Shown in pieces: positions 47,052 to 58,176 of a stretch of 64,000 nt of DNA. Made by a program: the position numbers and the translations under genes. The stretch's first letter is position 1; each line of letters starts with the position of its first letter. The notes below the pieces were generated by a model that was given only the letters and a program-made list of their open reading frames with translations, searched no databases and had not been told where the DNA came from. This DNA comes from Proteus appendicitidis (GTDB lineage: Bacteria; Pseudomonadota; Gammaproteobacteria; Enterobacterales; Enterobacteriaceae): positions 2,888,001 through 2,952,000 of the forward strand of contig NZ_CP127389.1 in the NCBI RefSeq assembly GCF_030271835.1, in the 5' to 3' direction.

Positions 47052-50000
47052 ATGAAATCAAAAAACTTCAAGCTCTCTCCTTCGGGTAGGCTTGCTGCAT
47101 CTTTAGCGATTATTTTCGTATCACTAAATGCATATGCTAGCGGTATTGTTCCTGATGCGGGCAATCAAGGACCGGATGTTTCATCAGTTAATGGTATTAA
47201 TGGTAGCACTCCAATCATTAATATCGTTACACCCAATAACGAAGGTATCTCTCATAACCAATATCAAGATTTTAATGTAGGCAAACCAGGGGCTGTTTTT
47301 AACAACTCTTTAGAGTCAGGGCAATCACAGCTTGCTGGGCCGCTAAACGCCAACAGTAACTTAAATGGACAAGCAGCTTCTTTAATTTTAAATGAAGTTG
47401 TTAGTCGTAACCCTTCATTCTTATTAGGTCAGCAAGAAGTTTTTGGTATAGCTGCGGAATATGTACTTTCTAACCCAAATGGTATTACCTGTGATGGATG
47501 TGGTTTTATCAATACTAGCCGCTCTTCTTTGGTTGTAGGTAATCCACTGTTTGAGAATGGTGAGTTAAAAGGTTATAGCACGCTTAATAATACGAATTTA
47601 CTTTCTATTGGTAAAAACGGATTACATGCGCCCGGTCTTTTAGATTTAATTGCACCTCGTATTGATAGCAGAGGTAAAATAACAGCAGCAGAGATTTCTG
47701 CATTAACGGGGCAAAATACGTTCTCTCAACGTTTTGATATTCTTTCATCACAAAAACCAGCTTCAGCCTTAGATAGTTATTTCTTTGGGAGTATGCAATC
47801 GGGTCGTATCCGCATCATTAATACGGCCGAAGGAAGCGGTGTTAAATTAACAGGTAAATTTGTTGCTGATAACGAATTAAGTGTCAGAGCGGACAATATT
47901 CAAACAGATAGCCAAGTTCGTTATGACAGTTACGATAAAGATGGTAGTGAAAACTATCAAAACTACCGTGGTGGCATTGCTGTTAATAACAGTGGTTCAA
48001 GCCAAACGCTGACAAAAACAGAGTTAAAAGGTAAAAACATCACTTTAATCGCTGATAATAAAAACCAAATCAAAGCCTCTGATTTAATGGGTGATGATAT
48101 TTTATTACAAGGCGCTCATTTAACTGTTGATGGCAAACAGTTACAGCAAAAAGATACAGATACCGACAATCGTTGGTTCTATTCTTGGCAATATGATGTC
48201 ACCAAAGAAAAAGAGCTAGTGCAGCAAGTTGGTAGCCATATTGATGCCAAAAATAGTGCAACATTAACGGCAACTAAAGGTAATGTCACACTTGAAGGTG
48301 CCAAAGTTAATGCGGGTAACACACTGGCAATTAATGCCAATAAAGATATCAATATCAACGGATTAGTTGAGAAAGAAAATCGCAGTGAAAACGGCTATAA
48401 ACGTAACCATACTTCTCGTTTAGAAACAGGTAGCTGGAGCAATAGTCATCAGACAGAAACCTTAAAAGCGAGTGAGCTGACCTCAGGTAAAACGCTGGGC
48501 TTAAATGCTGAAGGCTCTGTTACCGCTCAAGGTGCAAAATTACATTCTAATGAAAATATTGTTGTTAACGCTAAAGAGAACATCAATCTTAATGTTCAAA
48601 ATACCAACAATGATAAAACAGTCACCAACAATCATGTTGTTTGGGGCGGTATCGGCGGTGGTAACAATAAGAATAATAACAACAAACAAGAAGTTAGCCA
48701 TTCAACACAATTAACGGCTGACGGACAACTGTTACTTTCAGCAGATAACAGTGTCAAAGTCACAGGTAGTCAAGTAAAAGGCAATCAAGGTGCCTTTGTT
48801 AAAACAACTCAAGGTGATGTTGTTATTGATAATGCGATTAGCGAAACCATCACTAAAACAGATGAACGTACAGGCACCGCCTTTAACATCACTAAAAATT
48901 CCCACAAGAATGAAACTAACCAGCAGCACTCAACTGGTAGTGAATTAGTTTCTGATGCAGAGTTAACCGTAGTCAGTGGCAAAGATATCAATGTTATTGG
49001 TAGCTTAATTAAAAGTGCCGATGAGTTAGGTATTGAATCTTTAGGTGATATCAACGTTAAATCTGCACAGCAAACCACAAAAATCAATGATGAAAAAACA
49101 TCATTAGAGATAACCGGTCATGCTAAAGAAGTTGAAGACAAGCAATATAGTGCGGGTTTTCATATCACTCATACATCCAACAAGAACAATAGCACTGAAA
49201 CTGAACAAGTAGGATCTACTATTAGTGGTGGCAATGTTAAAGTTCAAGCGGAAAAAGATGTCACTTTTGCAGGTTCTGATTTAAAAACAACCGCAGGTAA
49301 TGCCGCTGTTTCTGGTGACAATATTGCTTTTGTTGCAACAGAAAACAAAAAAGAAACAGACAGTACAGATAGAACCATTTCAGGTGGTTTTAGCTATACC
49401 GGTGGAGTTGATAAAATCGGTAGTAAGGCTGATTTCCAATATGACAAACAGCATACAACAACTGAGATCACCAAAAATAAAGGTAGCGAAACTCAAATTG
49501 CAGGTGATTTAACAATTACAGCAAACAAAGATGTCACTCACCAAGGTGCATCACACCAAGTTGACGGTGCATATAAAGAGTCTGGTGAAAACATCAATCA
49601 CCTTGCGGCTAATGACAGTGCAACATCAAAAACAGATACCTTAAATGTAGGTGTCGATGTGGGTGTTAATCTTGATTATAGCGGTGTGACTAAACCAATT
49701 AAGAAAGCAGTAGAAGACGGAATTGATACCACAAAACCGGGTAACAATGCCGATATGGATAAAAAAGTTACTTTTAAAGATGCTATTAGTAATCTTGCTA
49801 ACTTAAGTAACTTAGAAGCACCAAATGTTGGTGTTGAAGTGGGTATTAAAGGTGGTGGTAGCCAGAAATCACAAAGCGATAGCCAAGTGGTTTCAACATC
49901 AATTACTGCGGGTAAAATCAATTCTGATAGTAATAACAACTTGCGTGACCAAAGTACTCATTACCAATCCACACAAGGTGATGTATCACTAACCGCAAAT

Positions 50001-51794
50001 ACTCACACCAGTGAAGCGGCTCAAAATAAACACCAAGAGTCTTTCCATGAAACAACAGGTGGTGGTCAAGTTGGTGTTAGCACGAAAACAGGAAGTGATA
50101 TTACCGTTGCCATTAAAGGCGAAGGTAAAACCACAGATACAAGCCTAACCACAACGAAAGCTAATAGTAGCCAGTTTAATTCAGCCGGCAATATCAATAT
50201 TAATGTACGTGAAGATGCACATTATGAAGGTGCTAAGTTTGACGCTCAAAATGGTAAAACGGTGATCAATGCTGGCGGTGATTTAACACTGGCACAAGCA
50301 ACAGATACTCACACTGAAAGCCAACATAACGTGAATGGCAGTGCAAACCTGAAAGTAGGTACAACACCAGACAGCAAAGATTACGCTGGCGGCTTTAACG
50401 CAGGTGGTGTGACTCATCAAAAAGATCAGACAACAGCGAAAGCAGGTTCAGTGAATGGCGCTCAAGGTATTGAGTTAAATTCAGGTCATAATCTGACTTT
50501 ACAAGGTACTCATTTAACCAGCGAAAATGATGTTGCTCTGACAGCAACTAACAAAGTTGATTTCCAAGCAACAGAATCTCAACGTACTGAAACAGGTAAG
50601 AACTTATCTGGTGGATTACAAGTGGGCTTCGGTCAAAAAACAGGAGAGAAATCATCTTCTGTCAATGGGTTAGGTGGCGCTGAATTTGCTATTGGTAAGC
50701 AAGATGAAAAAACTGTCTCTCGTGAAGGTGGAGTAATTGCTAACCAAGGTAATTTAACCGTTAACGGTAGTTCCGTTAATCTTCAAGGTACTAAAGTTAA
50801 TAGCAAAGATACGCAATTAACCTCTCATTCTGGTGATACTACCCTGACTTCAGCACAATCCACTGATTACAAAAATAATTGGGGTACTGATATCTCTTTA
50901 AATGGCAAACAAACTAATACGACGCCAAAAGAAGTGACTGAAGAAAACCCAGTAACCTCTATCCATAATATTGGTGGCAAAGTTTTAGTAAACGTTGAAG
51001 ATCAACAAAAATCTACACACCAAAATGCTTCAGTAGAAACAGGTACATTAACGGTAAATAGCGACAAAAACCTCGCTCTTTCTGGTGCCAATGTTTCTGC
51101 GGATAATGTGACGGGTAATGTGGGCGGTGACTTTACAGTGACTAGCCAAAAAGACAGCGATCGTCACGTTACTGTTGGTGTAAATGTTGGTTACAACCAC
51201 AATAATGATCCTAAATCTAGCCAAGTTGATAAAACAGCTAAAGCAGGGGGATCACTATTAGAAAACACAATCAAAGAAACTATTGATTCAGGTATTAAAT
51301 CTGCAACTGATGTTATCTCTGATAAATACAACTCACTCTCTTCAACTATCGCAGATAAAACGGGTATCAGTGGCGAAACAAAAGCCAAAATTGATAAAGG
51401 CGTTGGTACCGTGGGCAATGGCATCAAAAATATCGTAACCGGTGCTGAAGGTCATACGGCGAATGCAGATATCAAAGTTTCTCATATCGATAATGATGCA
51501 GTTACTCAATCCACAACCTTAACAAGCAAAAATGATATTTCATTAAATGTAAGTGGTACAACTAAACTTACAGGCGCTGAAATTAAAAGTGAGCACGCTC
51601 AGGTTGATTTAGGCGGTAGCAACGTTCAATTAAATAATATTGAAGGTCATCAATATGAAGCAGGTGCAGATCTTGATCTGAAATCATCTGCTGTTGATTT
51701 AGTGAAACAACTTGCAGGTGGTGACTTATCATTAAAATCACCCGTTAAAGTGAATGAAACTGTAAACACAAAATCGTCTATTTCTGAAAAATAA
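47052..51794 (+). CDS. hpmA: Calcium-independent pore-forming hemolysin HpmA (TpsA)
   Basis: The 1580-residue secreted hemolysin is very close to P. mirabilis HpmA (1577 residues), which it follows from MKSKNFKLSPSG to the final SISEK. The signal peptide is 29 residues (cut after AYA). The TPS secretion domain (about 30-265) has N69 in SHNQYQDFN, NPNG at 141-144 and the cysteine pair C147/C150 in CDGC, which secretion and activation need. The rest is a long run of filamentous-hemagglutinin-type beta-helix repeats (about 260-1300) and a C-terminal part. There is no toxin-immunity module of the CdiA kind and no immunity gene after it. GGAG precedes the ATG. HpmB exports and activates it. Confidence 0.96.
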   Translation: MKSKNFKLSPSGRLAASLAIIFVSLNAYASGIVPDAGNQGPDVSSVNGINGSTPIINIVTPNNEGISHNQYQDFNVGKPGAVFNNSLESGQSQLAGPLNANSNLNGQAASLILNEVVSRNPSFLLGQQEVFGIAAEYVLSNPNGITCDGCGFINTSRSSLVVGNPLFENGELKGYSTLNNTNLLSIGKNGLHAPGLLDLIAPRIDSRGKITAAEISALTGQNTFSQRFDILSSQKPASALDSYFFGSMQSGRIRIINTAEGSGVKLTGKFVADNELSVRADNIQTDSQVRYDSYDKDGSENYQNYRGGIAVNNSGSSQTLTKTELKGKNITLIADNKNQIKASDLMGDDILLQGAHLTVDGKQLQQKDTDTDNRWFYSWQYDVTKEKELVQQVGSHIDAKNSATLTATKGNVTLEGAKVNAGNTLAINANKDININGLVEKENRSENGYKRNHTSRLETGSWSNSHQTETLKASELTSGKTLGLNAEGSVTAQGAKLHSNENIVVNAKENINLNVQNTNNDKTVTNNHVVWGGIGGGNNKNNNNKQEVSHSTQLTADGQLLLSADNSVKVTGSQVKGNQGAFVKTTQGDVVIDNAISETITKTDERTGTAFNITKNSHKNETNQQHSTGSELVSDAELTVVSGKDINVIGSLIKSADELGIESLGDINVKSAQQTTKINDEKTSLEITGHAKEVEDKQYSAGFHITHTSNKNNSTETEQVGSTISGGNVKVQAEKDVTFAGSDLKTTAGNAAVSGDNIAFVATENKKETDSTDRTISGGFSYTGGVDKIGSKADFQYDKQHTTTEITKNKGSETQIAGDLTITANKDVTHQGASHQVDGAYKESGENINHLAANDSATSKTDTLNVGVDVGVNLDYSGVTKPIKKAVEDGIDTTKPGNNADMDKKVTFKDAISNLANLSNLEAPNVGVEVGIKGGGSQKSQSDSQVVSTSITAGKINSDSNNNLRDQSTHYQSTQGDVSLTANTHTSEAAQNKHQESFHETTGGGQVGVSTKTGSDITVAIKGEGKTTDTSLTTTKANSSQFNSAGNININVREDAHYEGAKFDAQNGKTVINAGGDLTLAQATDTHTESQHNVNGSANLKVGTTPDSKDYAGGFNAGGVTHQKDQTTAKAGSVNGAQGIELNSGHNLTLQGTHLTSENDVALTATNKVDFQATESQRTETGKNLSGGLQVGFGQKTGEKSSSVNGLGGAEFAIGKQDEKTVSREGGVIANQGNLTVNGSSVNLQGTKVNSKDTQLTSHSGDTTLTSAQSTDYKNNWGTDISLNGKQTNTTPKEVTEENPVTSIHNIGGKVLVNVEDQQKSTHQNASVETGTLTVNSDKNLALSGANVSADNVTGNVGGDFTVTSQKDSDRHVTVGVNVGYNHNNDPKSSQVDKTAKAGGSLLENTIKETIDSGIKSATDVISDKYNSLSSTIADKTGISGETKAKIDKGVGTVGNGIKNIVTGAEGHTANADIKVSHIDNDAVTQSTTLTSKNDISLNVSGTTKLTGAEIKSEHAQVDLGGSNVQLNNIEGHQYEAGADLDLKSSAVDLVKQLAGGDLSLKSPVKVNETVNTKSSISEK

Positions 51795-51837
51795 TAGACA
51801 CACCATAAAAGAGTAATGCCTATTCTTTTGTAAACCA

Positions 51838-51872
51838 AACCCCACTTATTAGGATAATAAGTGGGGTTTTTT
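51838..51872 (+). terminator. Terminator of hpmBA
   Basis: The 13-bp stem AACCCCACTTATT / AATAAGTGGGGTT (51838-51850 with 51856-51868) has a 5-base loop and a run of six T. It lies 44 bases after hpmA. Confidence 0.92.
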
Positions 51873-51917
51873 ATGTGTTCGTTTCAAAATAGAACGTAAA
51901 GTACGATCAGTAATCGA

Positions 51918-51955
51918 TAAAAAAGACCCACTTATGACTAAGTGGATCTTTTTTT
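51918..51955 (-). terminator. Terminator of secA (bidirectional form)
   Basis: The stem AAAAGACCCACTTA / TAAGTGGATCTTTT (51921-51934 with 51939-51952, one mismatch) has loop TGAC and A- and T-runs on both flanks. It lies 41 bases after secA. Confidence 0.85.
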
Positions 51956-51992
51956 AATCAGTACATTACACAGCTATTATATGAAAAATAAA

Positions 51993-54701
51993 TTAACCTA
52001 ATTGGCCATGACAATGCTTATATTTCTTACCTGATCCACAAGGGCATGGTTCATTACGACCGACTTTTTTACCTGCAGCAACTTGACCATCTATTGCTGA
52101 CATTTGAGATTCTTTTGTCACTTCATGGCTTAATTGTTGTTGTTTAGCTAAACGCTCAGCTTCTTCACGACGACGACGTTCTAACTCTTCAACTTCTTCA
52201 GGTAAACGAACTTGTACTTTGCTTAGTGTGCTGATCACTTCATATTTCAGTGATTCCAACATGTTAGCAAACATAGCGAACGATTCACGTTTGTACTCTT
52301 GTTTTGGATCTTTTTGTGCATAACCACGTAAGTGGATACCTTGACGTAAATAATCCATTGCCGCTAAGTGCTCTTTCCACAGTGAATCCAGCGTTTGTAA
52401 CATTACGCCTTTTTCAAAGTTACGCATCATTTCAGCACTAACAATCTCTTCTTTTGCTTTATAAACTTCGATAGATTTTTCTAAAATACGCTCACGTAAT
52501 GTTTCTTCGTGTAATTCTGGCTCTTTATCTAACCACTCTTTGATTGGTAAATTTAAATCAAAGTCTTTTTGTAAACATGCCGTTAAGCCTTCAATATCCC
52601 ACATTTCTTCTAGTGATTGAGGTGGAATATAGTTATCAATCATTGAAGTGAATACGTCTTGGCGAATACTATCGATAGTTTCACTTACGTCTGCCACATC
52701 CAGTAATTCATTACGCTGAGTATAAATTGCACGACGCTGATCATTTGCCACATCATCATATTCAAGCAGTTGCTTACGAATATCAAAGTTGCGGTTTTCT
52801 ACTTTACGTTGTGCGTTTGCAATTGCTTTGGTTACCCAAGGGTGCTCAATCGCTTCAGTTTCATTCATACCTAATTTACGCATCATGCCAGACACTTTGT
52901 CTGAAGCGAAAATACGCATTAAGGAGTCTTCCATAGACAAATAGAAACGAGAAGAACCTTCATCCCCTTGACGACCTGCACGACCACGTAACTGGTTATC
53001 AATACGGCGAGATTCGTGACGCTCAGTACCAATGATATGTAAACCACCTGATGCTAATACTGCATCATGGCGCTCTTTCCATTTGGCTTTGATTTCTTCG
53101 ATTTGTTCTTCAGTTGGCTCTTCAAGTTTAGCCACTTCAGTTTGCCAGCTACCCCCTAACACGATATCAGTACCACGACCCGCCATGTTAGTTGCGATAG
53201 TAACCGCTGAAGGTAAACCTGCGTTAGCAATAATATCCGCTTCCATTGCGTGGAATTTCGCATTCAACACGTTATGGTGAACATTCGCTTTAGTCAGCGC
53301 TTTAGAAATCTCTTCTGATTTTTCAATTGAAATAGTACCGACAAGAACAGGCTGACCATTTTTGGTACGTTCACGAATATCTTCAATAATGGCTGCAAAT
53401 TTACCTTGCTCATTCATATAGACTAAGTCAGGCAGATCTTTACGTACCATTGGACGGTTAGTTGGGATAACAATCGTTTCTAAGCGATAGATAGAGTTAA
53501 ATTCAAACGCTTCTGTATCCGCAGTACCCGTCATCCCTGCTAATTTTTCGTATAAACGGAAATAGTTTTGGAATGTGATTGACGCTAATGTCTGGTTCTC
53601 ATTTTGGATCTTCACACCTTCTTTTGCTTCAACCGCTTGGTGTAAACCATCAGACCAACGACGACCTTGCATTGTACGACCAGTGTGTTCGTCAACAATG
53701 ATAACTTCGCCATCTTTAACGATGTAGTCAACGTCTTTGGTAAATAGCGCGTGAGCGCGCAATGCCGCTGTTACATGGTGCATTAACATAATATTAGCTG
53801 GTGAGTATAAAGACTCCCCTTCTTTCATCATGCCAGCATCTGCTAATAACCCTTCGATTTTAACCAGACCACGTTCTGTGATATTCACTTGACGTGTTTT
53901 TTCATCAACAGAGTAATCACCTTCACCTTGGAAAGTATCTGAGTCTTCTTTTTCTTGAGAGACCAAATGAGGGATCACTTTATTCATTTGGATATAAAGC
54001 TCAGAGCTATCTTCTGCGGGACCTGAAATGATCAGTGGTGTACGTGCTTCATCGATCAAGATTGAGTCAACTTCATCCACTAATGCATAGTGTAATTTAC
54101 GTTGAACACGCTCTTGAGGGCTAAATGCCATGTTGTCACGTAGGTAGTCGAAACCAAATTCATTGTTCGTACCATAAGTGATATCTGCATTATAAGCTTC
54201 ACGTTTTACTGGTGGTGCCATATTTGGCAAGTTGATACCAACGCTTAAACCTAAGAATTCAAACAGAGGACGGTTATTTTCGGCGTCACGTTGTGCAAGG
54301 TAGTCATTGACAGTAACAACGTGAACCCCTTTGCCTGATAGCGCATTTAAGTATGCCGGTAATGTTGCAGTTAATGTTTTACCTTCACCTGTACGCATTT
54401 CCGCAATACAACGCTCATTTAAAACCATACCACCGATTAACTGTACATCGAAGTGGCGCATACCAAAGACACGCTTACTTGCTTCACGAACAGTGGCAAA
54501 TGCTTCAGGTAAAATATCTTCTTCTTTTTCACCGTTTTTTAAACGCTCACGAAATTCATTTGTTTTCGCTTTTAGCTCATCATCTGTCAGCTTTTCAAAT
54601 TCTGGTTCTAATTTGTTAATTTCAACAACAATTTTGCGCATACGACGGATTGAACGATCATTACGACTACCAAAAATTTTGGTTACAATTTTACCTAACA
54701 T
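51993..54701 (-). CDS. secA: Preprotein translocase ATPase SecA
   Basis: The 902-residue SecA is the motor that drives unfolded preproteins through SecYEG. Walker A is in [17 protein letters not shown] (about residue 102-109), [13 protein letters not shown] is the Walker B region, and the second nucleotide-binding domain has [14 protein letters not shown]. The preprotein-binding and helical scaffold domains follow, then the C-terminal zinc tail [15 protein letters not shown] for SecB binding. All conserved features are intact. It starts at the ATG at 54701, 99 bases after secM on the same strand; arrest of SecM controls its translation. In E. coli mutT follows; here hpm and tna are inserted. 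Confidence 0.98.
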   Translation of the reverse strand: MLGKIVTKIFGSRNDRSIRRMRKIVVEINKLEPEFEKLTDDELKAKTNEFRERLKNGEKEEDILPEAFATVREASKRVFGMRHFDVQLIGGMVLNERCIAEMRTGEGKTLTATLPAYLNALSGKGVHVVTVNDYLAQRDAENNRPLFEFLGLSVGINLPNMAPPVKREAYNADITYGTNNEFGFDYLRDNMAFSPQERVQRKLHYALVDEVDSILIDEARTPLIISGPAEDSSELYIQMNKVIPHLVSQEKEDSDTFQGEGDYSVDEKTRQVNITERGLVKIEGLLADAGMMKEGESLYSPANIMLMHHVTAALRAHALFTKDVDYIVKDGEVIIVDEHTGRTMQGRRWSDGLHQAVEAKEGVKIQNENQTLASITFQNYFRLYEKLAGMTGTADTEAFEFNSIYRLETIVIPTNRPMVRKDLPDLVYMNEQGKFAAIIEDIRERTKNGQPVLVGTISIEKSEEISKALTKANVHHNVLNAKFHAMEADIIANAGLPSAVTIATNMAGRGTDIVLGGSWQTEVAKLEEPTEEQIEEIKAKWKERHDAVLASGGLHIIGTERHESRRIDNQLRGRAGRQGDEGSSRFYLSMEDSLMRIFASDKVSGMMRKLGMNETEAIEHPWVTKAIANAQRKVENRNFDIRKQLLEYDDVANDQRRAIYTQRNELLDVADVSETIDSIRQDVFTSMIDNYIPPQSLEEMWDIEGLTACLQKDFDLNLPIKEWLDKEPELHEETLRERILEKSIEVYKAKEEIVSAEMMRNFEKGVMLQTLDSLWKEHLAAMDYLRQGIHLRGYAQKDPKQEYKRESFAMFANMLESLKYEVISTLSKVQVRLPEEVEELERRRREEAERLAKQQQLSHEVTKESQMSAIDGQVAAGKKVGRNEPCPCGSGKKYKHCHGQLG

Positions 54702-54800
54702 AAATCTTTATTCTCATTTATGGCGTGAAACGCCGAAAACAGCCTCTGTATCTATCAATAAACAGAGATAATCATAATCTTATTAGATTAAGTGACTCAA

Positions 54801-55328
54801 CTAGGCTGTTAGGTAAGGTCCTGCGCGGATACCGCGGATTTGTGCAAGCCATAATCCGGTATGATAGGAAATTGTATTCTGTACTAAAACATAGCCAGAA
54901 AGAGGAAAATGGCTTAGTGCCGAGGATGGCGTCTCTGTTAATAAGGCATACAGAGTATCAAGCATAACCTCTGCAACATTAGAAGCAGGTAACGGTTCAT
55001 CTTTGGCTTTAATCATCAATTCAGGCGAATTAATGGTGAATGCAAAAGAGAGCTGTTTGATCACATTTTTTACTGCATGTTGTTGCCAGTAATTAAAGGT
55101 GAAGGATGAGGCAGGATTCTGTACACTTTGACGTAAGAATAAGTTATCAAACGCAATAAGTGCCTGACTTTGACGGTTTTGAGAGGAAGGAGGTTCAGTT
55201 TGCTGTGGATTTTCGGCATGGGAAGACAACAGCGAAGGCATTCCAATACCTGCTGCAACCATCCCTAAAAGCAGATGCGACCAAAAATATCGCCTGCCAA
55301 ACTGTCGCCAAAAACTTATAATGCTCAT
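54801..55328 (-). CDS. secM: Secretion monitor SecM (arrest peptide)
   Basis: The 175-residue SecM has a long N-terminal signal sequence (RQFGRRYFWSHLLLGMVAAGIG, much like E. coli) and a C-terminal ribosome arrest motif. The family motif FxxxxWIxxxxGIRAGP appears as Y155-x4-W160-L161-x4-GIRAGP (166-171), so the usual Phe is Tyr and the Ile is Leu. Stalling at the final Pro opens the secA ribosome site when export is slow. AAGG precedes the ATG at 55328. It is divergent from the DUF721 gene with 45 bases between the starts. Confidence 0.94.
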   Translation of the reverse strand: MSIISFWRQFGRRYFWSHLLLGMVAAGIGMPSLLSSHAENPQQTEPPSSQNRQSQALIAFDNLFLRQSVQNPASSFTFNYWQQHAVKNVIKQLSFAFTINSPELMIKAKDEPLPASNVAEVMLDTLYALLTETPSSALSHFPLSGYVLVQNTISYHTGLWLAQIRGIRAGPYLTA

Positions 55329-55373
55329 TAACCTTCGTTGCTCATTAATTTTTATTTTGTGGAGTCAAAATCT

Positions 55374-55889
55374 ATGCGGGATAGTTACCCACAATCATTG
55401 GAAAAAATCTTCATTGAACTTGAAGGTTCCAACAAGAGTACACTACAGCTTATACAACAGCGCGCAACGATTTTACTAAAATTAAATCGTGCCGTCATGG
55501 CTCTTTTACCCGTTCCTTTACGAGATAAGTGCCGTGTCGCAAATTATCGCAATGCTATTTTAATTATTGAAGTTGCAAACGCAAGTTGGTTAACTCGTTT
55601 ACGTTATGAAACCCCGTCATTACTTTCCGCATTGAGGCAAGAAATTTTACCATCCTTATCCTCAATAGACATCAAAATAAATCCGTCTTTAGGAATAAAA
55701 CAGGAAAAAAGATCTTTAATATCATCATTAAAAGAGCAAGAGCCTACAAAGAGACGTCACTTAAGTTTAGAAAGTGCGCAGTCATTGAAGTATTTGGCAA
55801 AGAAAAGCCCGAAGAAATTAAGAGAAAGATTAGAACGGTTGGCTGCACTTGCCGGAGAGAGTACAAGTACAGCCAAAGATGAACGTTAA
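55374..55889 (+). CDS. DciA-like DUF721 protein
   Basis: The 171-residue protein has the DUF721/DciA core (LIQQRATILLKLNRAVMALLPVPLRDKCRVANYRNAILIIEVANASW, about residues 25-75) and a basic, probably disordered C-terminal tail (KRRHLSLESAQSLKYLAKKSPKKLRERLERL). DciA proteins load or assist the replicative helicase in many bacteria that lack DnaC. Members beside secM in enterobacteria are less well studied, so the function here is inference. The frame opens at a TTG at 55338, but the ATG at 55374 has GGAG nine bases ahead. It is divergent from secM and convergent with lpxC. Confidence 0.85.
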   Translation: MRDSYPQSLEKIFIELEGSNKSTLQLIQQRATILLKLNRAVMALLPVPLRDKCRVANYRNAILIIEVANASWLTRLRYETPSLLSALRQEILPSLSSIDIKINPSLGIKQEKRSLISSLKEQEPTKRRHLSLESAQSLKYLAKKSPKKLRERLERLAALAGESTSTAKDER

Positions 55890-55906
55890 TTAGAGATAAT
55901 TAACGT
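55883..55906. terminator. Small hairpin between DUF721 gene and lpxC
   Basis: The 9-bp stem ACGTTAATT / AATTAACGT (55883-55891 with 55898-55906) has a 6-base loop in the 34-base convergent gap. It is A/T-rich with no T-run, so it is weak as a terminator. Confidence 0.4.
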
Positions 55907-55923
55907 GCTTTCCTTCGCAGGAA

Positions 55924-56899
<976 letters not shown>

Positions 56900-56939
56900 A
56901 GTTTAGCACAAAAAGCGGAGATGCCAATCTTTTTGGCGA

Positions 56940-58106
56940 TTAATCAGCCTGTTTTCTCAGGAACGCAGGGATATCTAAATAATCCGGTTCTTTGTTCGCC
57001 TGAGTAGATTGTTCGTTAACAGCTTTTGCCGCAGGCTTGCTTTCTTCTACGGTAGAGAAAGAAGACATGCTATTTTGCATTTGCTGGTAACGATTCTCCA
57101 TTGCGCTTTGCTGATTCTGTTTATTAGTTACCAGCGTAATTTCTGGACGTTTGTCCATACCAATACCTGTTGCAACCACAGTCACACGCAATTCATCATT
57201 CATTTCTGGGTCAAGGGATGTACCGATAACCACAGTCGCATTATCTGATGCAAATGCACGAATGGTATTACCCACTGTTTCAAATTCATCAAGACGTAAG
57301 TCAAAACCTGCAGTGATGTTGACTAACACACCACGCGCGCCAGATAGGTCAATATCTTCCAATAATGGACTTGAAATCGCCATTTCTGCGGCTTCTTCAG
57401 CACGATCTTCGCCTTTCGCAGCACCAGAGCCCATCATGGCATAACCCATTTCAGACATTACAGTTCTTACGTCAGCAAAGTCTACGTTCATTAAACCTGG
57501 GCGAGTGATTAGCTCAGCGATACCTTGAACTGCGCCTTTTAATACATCATTGGCTGCGCCGAACGCATCTAATAATGAAATTCCACGACCAAGTACTTTT
57601 AATAACTTGTCATTTGGAATAGTGATTAATGAGTCAACATGTTTTGATAACTCAGTAATACCTTGTTCCGCAAATGCCATACGTTTTTTGCCTTCAAAAT
57701 TAAAAGGCTTAGTCACTACAGCAACGGTCAAAATACCTAATTCTTTAGCCACTTCTGCAACAACAGGCGCAGCACCAGTACCCGTACCACCGCCCATACC
57801 TGCGGCGATAAAGACCATATCAGCACCTTCAAGTGCTGCGCGTAATCCTTCGCGGTCTTCCTCTGCTGCATTACGGCCTACTTCAGGATTTGCACCTGCA
57901 CCTAAGCCTTTCGTAATGGCATTACCAATTTGGATAGTCTGTCCGACCGCTGTTTTACGTAGCGCTTGAGCATCCGTATTGACTGCAAAGAAATCTACGC
58001 CTTCAATACGTTCACGAACCATGTGCTCAACCGCATTACCGCCGCCGCCACCAACGCCGATGACTTTGATCACCGCATCGTTGGTTAATTCCATAGGTTC
58101 AAACAT
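56940..58106 (-). CDS. ftsZ: Cell division GTPase FtsZ
   Basis: The 388-residue tubulin-like GTPase forms the Z ring. The nucleotide-binding loop [11 protein letters not shown], the tubulin signature [14 protein letters not shown] and the T7 loop [11 protein letters not shown] are intact. A variable Gln/Asn-rich linker (about 320-370) follows, then the conserved C-terminal tail [12 protein letters not shown] that binds FtsA, ZipA, ZapD and MinC. It starts at the ATG at 58106, 70 bases after ftsA. Its partners ZapA, ZapD and FtsA are all in this window. Confidence 0.98.
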   Translation of the reverse strand: MFEPMELTNDAVIKVIGVGGGGGNAVEHMVRERIEGVDFFAVNTDAQALRKTAVGQTIQIGNAITKGLGAGANPEVGRNAAEEDREGLRAALEGADMVFIAAGMGGGTGTGAAPVVAEVAKELGILTVAVVTKPFNFEGKKRMAFAEQGITELSKHVDSLITIPNDKLLKVLGRGISLLDAFGAANDVLKGAVQGIAELITRPGLMNVDFADVRTVMSEMGYAMMGSGAAKGEDRAEEAAEMAISSPLLEDIDLSGARGVLVNITAGFDLRLDEFETVGNTIRAFASDNATVVIGTSLDPEMNDELRVTVVATGIGMDKRPEITLVTNKQNQQSAMENRYQQMQNSMSSFSTVEESKPAAKAVNEQSTQANKEPDYLDIPAFLRKQAD

Positions 58107-58176
58107 AATTTCTCTCCGTTTTGTGCCTTCTCAGGGCCGCTTGCTCAAACGACCTCTTTTTAAATTTGTCTGATTA

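Noticed and set aside
51400..51794. CdiA-type toxin tip and immunity gene at the hpmA end
   Set aside because: The C-terminus follows HpmA to the last residues, lacks the VENN-type boundary, and no small gene follows before the terminator.
55338..55373. TTG start giving the DUF721 protein 12 extra residues
   Set aside because: The ATG at 55374 has GGAG at correct spacing and fits the family start.
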